Source: Acanthosepion esculentum (taxonomy: Eukaryota > Mollusca > Cephalopoda > Sepiida > Sepiidae). From it: 64,000 bases of DNA. The notes under the pieces are model-generated. The model searched no databases, was not told the DNA's origin, and was given only the letters and a program-made list of their open reading frames with translations. Location of the stretch: assembly GCA_964036315.1 (NCBI GenBank), contig OZ038509.1, forward strand, positions 25,096,705-25,160,704, given 5' to 3'. The position numbers and the translations under genes were made by a program. This document shows positions 59,601 through 64,000 of the stretch, one piece after another (the stretch's first letter is position 1; the number at the start of each line of letters is the position of its first letter).

Positions 59601-60617
59601 ATAGTAAATCATTAGCAATGCATTTACATTATACATATAATAGCCCTATTCTCTCAGTAATGCTTGCATTCATTCCTGACCACTGACAATCCCTTTCTTC
59701 CTCATTTGCAATGCATTCCTATAGTAAATCATTAGCAATGCATTTACATTATACATATAATAGCCCTATTCTCTCAGTAATGCTTGCATTCATTCCTGAC
59801 CACTGACAATCCCTTTCTTCCTCATTTGCAATGCATTCCTATAGTAAATCATTAGCAATGCATTTACATTATACATATAATAGCCCTATTCTCTCAGTAA
59901 TGCTTGCATTCATTCCTGACCACTGACAATCCCTTTCTTCCTCATTTGCAATGCATTCCTATAGTAAATCATTAGCAATGCATTTACATTATACATATAA
60001 TAGCCCTATTCTATCCATAATGCTTGCATTCATTCCTGACCACTGACAATCCCTTTCTTCCTCATTTGCAATGCATTCCTATAGTAAATCATTAGCAATG
60101 CATTTCCATTATACATATAATAGCCCTATTCTATCAGTAATGCTTGCATTCATTCCTGACCACTGACAATCCCTTTCTTCCTCCTTTGCAATGCATTCCT
60201 ATAGTAAAATCATTAGTGACGCATTTCCATTATACATATAATAGCCCTATTCTATCAGTAATGCTTGCATTCATTCCTGACCACTGACAATCCCTTTCTT
60301 CCTCATTTGCAATGCAATCCTATAGTAAAATCATGAGCAATGCATTTCCATTATACATATAATAGCCCTATTCTATCAGTAATGCTTGCATTCATTCCTG
60401 ACCACTGACAATCCCTTTCTTCCTCATTTGCAATGCATTCCTATAGTAAAATCATTAGCAATGCATTTCCATTATACATATAATAGCCCTATTCTATCAG
60501 TAATGCTTGCATTCATTCTTAACCACTGACAATCCCTTTCTTCCTCATTTGCAATGAATTCCTATAGTAAAATCATTAGCAATGCATTTCCATTATACAT
60601 ATAATAGCCCTATTCTA
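56680..60617. repeat. 120-bp satellite array, about 33 monomers
   Basis: The monomer contains CAATCCCTTTCTTCCTCATT, TGCAATGCATTCCTATAGTA, ATCATTAGCAATGCATTT, CATTATACATATAATAGCCC and GCTTGCATTCATTCCTGACC. Period is 120 (119-121 because of AAAATC/AAATC length variants). Three variants are seen: CTATCAGTAA, CTATCCATAA and CTCTCAGTAA. A block from about 58,560 to 59,990 is a run of about 12 identical CTCTCAG units. The right-end units are the most diverged. It directly abuts LINE-A tails at 60,622. Confidence 0.97.
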
Positions 60618-60621
60618 CCAG

Positions 60622-61400
60622 TAAAATTTACTAAGAGCTACAAATAACAGGAAAATATGGGGAACCATGATCATTAATGATATAGCTAATAAACTTCTTG
60701 TAAATATTTGGCAGAACAGGGATGAGGAGATATAGTGAAAAGACAAAATTTACTAAGAGCTACAAAGGACAGGAAATTGTGGAGAGCCATGATCACTCAC
60801 ATCCTCAAGGGAAACAGCATAAAGAAGAAGAAGAAGAATGAAATTATTTAAATCGTTCGCAGAACAGGGATTAAGAGAGATAGTGAAAAGACAAAATAAA
60901 CTAAGAGCTACAAAAGACAGGAAATTGTGGAGAGCCACAATTGCCTACACCCTGAAGGGACATGGCACATAGAAGAAGAAGAAAAATGATCTTGAGTAAA
61001 TGGATGGTGGAACATGGTTTAGGAGAGATAACGAAATGACTGAATTCATTAAGAGCTATGAAGGACAGGAAATTGTGGAGAGCCATGATCACCTACATCC
61101 TGAAGGGACACTGCATACAGAAGAATGAGCTTGAGGAAATGGATGGCAGACAATGTTTAAGAGGGATAATAAAAAGACAAAATTTATTAAGAGCTACAAA
61201 GAATGGGAAATTGTGGAGAGCCATGATCACCTACATCCTGAAGGGACACTGCATACAGAAGAATGAGCTTGAGTAAGTGGATGGCAGATAATGTTTAAAT
61301 GGGATAATAAAAAGATGAAATTTATTAAGACCTACAAAGAATGGGAAATTGTGGAGAGCCATGATTACCTTCATTCTGAAGGGACAAAGCACATAGAGAA
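60622..61400 (+). repeat. LINE-A 3'-tail tandem array, about 6 copies
   Basis: Six plus-strand units near 60,622, 60,747, 60,890, 61,045, 61,180 and 61,320, each with AAATTGTGGAGAGCCA and CCTGAAGGGACA-type ends. They are more diverged from each other than the 53.7-55.1 kb copies. Confidence 0.85.
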
Positions 61401-61544
61401 GTAGAACAGACAAAAATTAACAAGTAAATAACATTATAAAAGATGTTCGATATAAAGCAATGTTATTTGAATTTCAACGCCAATTTTTTTGAGGAATAAT
61501 TTTGGATGATCAATGGGATCACATCAAAGCAGTTTATTTGTTTG

Positions 61545-61735
61545 TCTTTCATCTACACTATTATAAGGATTATCGTACTCATCTTTGTTTTCCTTATTAC
61601 AATATTTCAGTCATAGTTCCATCTGGACTTCATCAGGTTTATATCAATGCAGGTAATCTTCAGGGAATTCTAAACAGAACCCTTTATTGAATATACAGAG
61701 GTAGACTGTTCTCATTTCTAAAGTCTGGTCCTTCC
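61545..61735. repeat. Diverged relative of the 48.6-kb inverted-repeat element
   Basis: Order and spacing match 48,572-48,720: CTCATCTTTG, CTTCATCAGG in place of CTTCTTCAGG, GAACCCTTTATT, and GGTAGACTGTTCT. The ribozyme-like core is not preserved (no GGCCG stem, no TTTCGG). Confidence 0.5.
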
Positions 61736-61909
61736 GAAAATGTTTTGCCTCAACAATCAACATATTTTTTGATACACTGATGGTTCTCGGTTAATATTTA
61801 ATTTATTTAATATAAATGGAAACAAACAATACATTGCCTGTCTTTGATATCATGTTAAAGCATACTGATAATGATTTAAACTGAGGTTTTGATTGGTACA
61901 GTATGGTAT

Positions 61910-62215
61910 GGTTTGGTTTGACTTACAGCATATCAAACTCAATCGGTTATTTAATGCCGACATGGTTTTTATTGCTGCTAATAATTGTTTTCAAACATTT
62001 ATTGCTGGTAATATTTTTACAAAGTATTTCTGGTACTAAAACCTAATTTTACACCTCCACATTGTTTTGACCCCAGTTTGGGGGTTAACTATTTACCCAT
62101 AGCTGGGACCCTAATACCTGGGAATACCAGCAATTAAGTGGTGGTTCCACGCTCCTCAAAACCTCCTGATCAGAGGCCTTCCTGTTGGACATAGTTTATC
62201 GTCTTACCCACGATG
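61910..62215 (+). repeat. Dispersed repeat D
   Basis: Shares CAGCATATCAAACTCAA, GGTTATTTAATGCCGACA, GACCCCAGTTTGGGGGTTAA and CAGAGGCCTTCCTG with the copy at 45,755-46,075. The GGTGCCACC segment is deleted. Confidence 0.75.
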
Positions 62216-62820
62216 CTTCATTTAGGGGGAGGGGGCTTGGGGTGGGGCTTACCCCTCTGCAGAGGTGCAGTCAGTGTATTCTGAGGCCCCAGCCAACAGG
62301 GCTGTGAGGTTTTGAATTTTTATGTAAAGGGCACAACTGTAAAAATTGCTTGACAAATACAATGTGAACACCTTGTTTATATCACAAAATACAAGAATAG
62401 AAGAGAACAAGTTGTGTTGACCGGCCTTCATATAGGCCACACCTACATCCATTTAGTGGGGAGCACAGAATGCCTAATATGTACTACATGCCAAAAAAGA
62501 TTCACAGTTAAACATATACTGCTTGAGTGAATAAACTTGAATCAAGTGCGGAAACAATATTACCAAACAAGTAATTTGAAGAAACTCTTTATGGAAATAA
62601 CACCATCTAGAATATAAAAGATTTTATAAAAGCAATTGGAATGTACTCAAAAATATCAGTGGCCGAATACTACTGCATATATGTATGTATGTATGTATGT
62701 ATGTTTCTGTGTGTGTATATAACAAGACTCTTCGGCAGAATTGAGTCACTGTCAGTCACTGTGTGTTTATCTAAATCTAAAAATAAATACGCTAAAATTC
62801 ACCTTCATCCCTTCATCTGT
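62216..62820. other. No gene seen; short (TATG)n at about 62,678
   Basis: A G-rich stretch (GGGGGAGGGGGC) near 62,226, then AT-rich sequence. No domain recognised in the short frames. Confidence 0.45.
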
Positions 62821-62951
62821 GCGCCAGCGGCTTAGTGGTAGAATTTCCGACTGACGCCAATTCAGTCGGGTTTCGATCCTAGCTAGAGGCAACTGGACGT
62901 CTAGCCACACTGATGAGCTGTGATACAGCGAAACGGTCTGTCTGTGGATGA
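62821..62951 (+). repeat. tRNA-Gly-like SINE carrying a hammerhead ribozyme
   Basis: The head (62,821-62,886) resembles tRNA-Gly: GCTTAGTGGTAGAATTTCC covers the D-arm and box A, GACTGA/TCAGTC make an anticodon-like stem around CGCCAAT, and GGGTTTCGATCC is box B with one extra T. A link (AGCTAGAGGCAACTGGAC) joins it to a hammerhead motif ending at about 62,950, and a TA tract follows as a possible tail. The head lacks normal T33 and T-loop spacing, so it is not a functional tRNA gene. Only one copy is seen in the window. Confidence 0.75.
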
Positions 62952-62952
62952 C
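62899..62952 (+). ncRNA. Hammerhead ribozyme motif, all core bases present
   Basis: Stem I: CCACA (62,905-62,909) pairs with TGTGG (62,943-62,947). Beyond a TAG/AT internal loop, GTC (62,899-62,901) can pair with GAC (62,950-62,952). Core CTGATGA at 62,910-62,916. Stem II GCTGT-GAT-ACAGC at 62,917-62,929. GAAA at 62,930-62,933. Short stem III A-C-G/T-G-T (62,933-62,941), then C at 62,942 as the predicted cut position. This is a type I layout with minimal stem III. Hammerheads of this kind are known in PLEs, in the schistosome Sm-alpha SINE-like family and in animal retrozymes. Activity is inferred, not shown. Confidence 0.8.
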
Positions 62953-62977
62953 AATATATATATATATATATATATAT
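62953..62977. repeat. (TA)n tract
   Basis: TA run between the SINE-ribozyme unit and the palindrome. Confidence 0.9.
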
Positions 62978-63093
62978 AGTAAACCTAAAGAGCCTACCTA
63001 GGTTTCACCTACGTGGATCGTCAGGGTAAACTTTACCCTGACGATCCGCGTAGGTGAAACCGAGGTAGGTTTGTCTGGCTCTTTAGGTTTACT
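62978..63093. repeat. Long imperfect palindrome (foldback)
   Basis: AGTAAACCTAAAGAGCC at the left is matched inverted by GGCTCTTTAGGTTTACT at the right. The inner arms (CGGTTTCACCTACG.GGATCG, TCAGGGTAAA) also match with few changes. Arms are about 52 and 61 bases; the right arm has about nine extra bases (GGTTTGTCT). There is almost no loop. It could be a tiny foldback element or a hairpin RNA source. Confidence 0.9.
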
Positions 63094-63330
63094 TAGTTTG
63101 CTCTACTTAGCATATTGAGCACTTAGTTATTTTTACTTTACTCGTGTTGGAGGTATTTTTCTTTGGACTCTGAGCTTGGATTCTGGACGATTGTTTTCGC
63201 CTGAAGTACATGTTCTTAGTTCTTTCTTTTTTTATCCTTTTTTTCCCCCCTTTGGTATTCGTTTGTTCACTTACAAGCTAAAACACCTAAGGTTTTGCCG
63301 GACAAGTATAGCTGCTTATATTTATAAGAT

Positions 63331-64000
<670 letters not shown>

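Noticed and set aside
62821..62886. Functional tRNA-Gly gene
   Set aside because: Anticodon loop lacks the usual T before the anticodon, box B has an extra T, and no acceptor-stem closure is visible.

Overview
The window reads as AT-rich, non-coding animal DNA built almost entirely from transposable-element debris and satellite DNA. No host protein-coding exon could be supported. The mix of elements suggests a lophotrochozoan invertebrate, most likely a mollusc and plausibly a cephalopod. The mix is: RTE-like and Jockey/CR1-like LINEs, Penelope-like elements (PLEs) with GIY-YIG endonuclease, mariner and Tc1 transposons, tRNA- and 5S-derived SINEs, and long (TA)n tracts at element edges. That assignment is inference from element content; no marker gene is present.

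Layout. 0-3.3 kb: tandem copies of the 3' end of an RTE-like LINE ('LINE-A'), and SINEs whose heads resemble 5S rRNA followed by a tRNA-like part. 3.5-4.2 kb: tRNA-SINE and (TA)n tracts. 4.9-6.9 kb: a candidate LTR, a 119-bp tandem array and a solo LTR. 7-8.6 kb: two LINE fossils. 9-10.1 kb: a PLE fossil. 10.5-11.5 kb: two direct LTR copies. 12.6-20.2 kb: LINE-A and LINE-B fragments, a Copia RNase H fossil, tRNA-SINEs, a 73-bp minisatellite joined to a mariner, and the best LINE-A reverse transcriptase copy. 20.2-23.3 kb: AT-rich, mostly featureless. 23.28-33.97 kb: about 90 copies of a 119-bp satellite with higher-order structure. 34-36.5 kb: AT-rich DNA and a purine-rich tract. 36.7-38.4 kb: PLE reverse transcriptase followed by a 166-bp tandem array. 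39.2-41.3 kb: LTR copies of two families. 41.3-45.2 kb: mostly featureless. 45.2-49.6 kb: dispersed repeats, a PLE-terminal-repeat-like segment, a LINE-B fragment and a ribozyme-like inverted repeat. 49.57-51.17 kb: a complete Tc1 element with one stop codon. 51.2-53.0 kb: two PLE segments head to head. 53.55-56.0 kb: minus-strand LINE-A with about 14 tandem tails. 56.68-60.62 kb: a 120-bp satellite. 60.6-61.4 kb: plus-strand LINE-A tails. 61.5-64 kb: dispersed repeats, a tRNA-Gly-like SINE carrying a hammerhead-ribozyme motif, a long palindrome and microsatellites.

The most noteworthy signal is at 62,821-62,951: a roughly 130-bp unit joining a pol III-type tRNA-Gly-like head to a hammerhead motif with every core base in place. 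Weaker hammerhead-like motifs lie at 51.3, 48.6, 46.4 and 20.9 kb. The one at 51.3 kb lies just downstream of a PLE GIY-YIG reading frame. Together they suggest that self-cleaving RNA is a recurrent part of the retroelements here. All assignments are by eye; no alignment, folding or database search was run.
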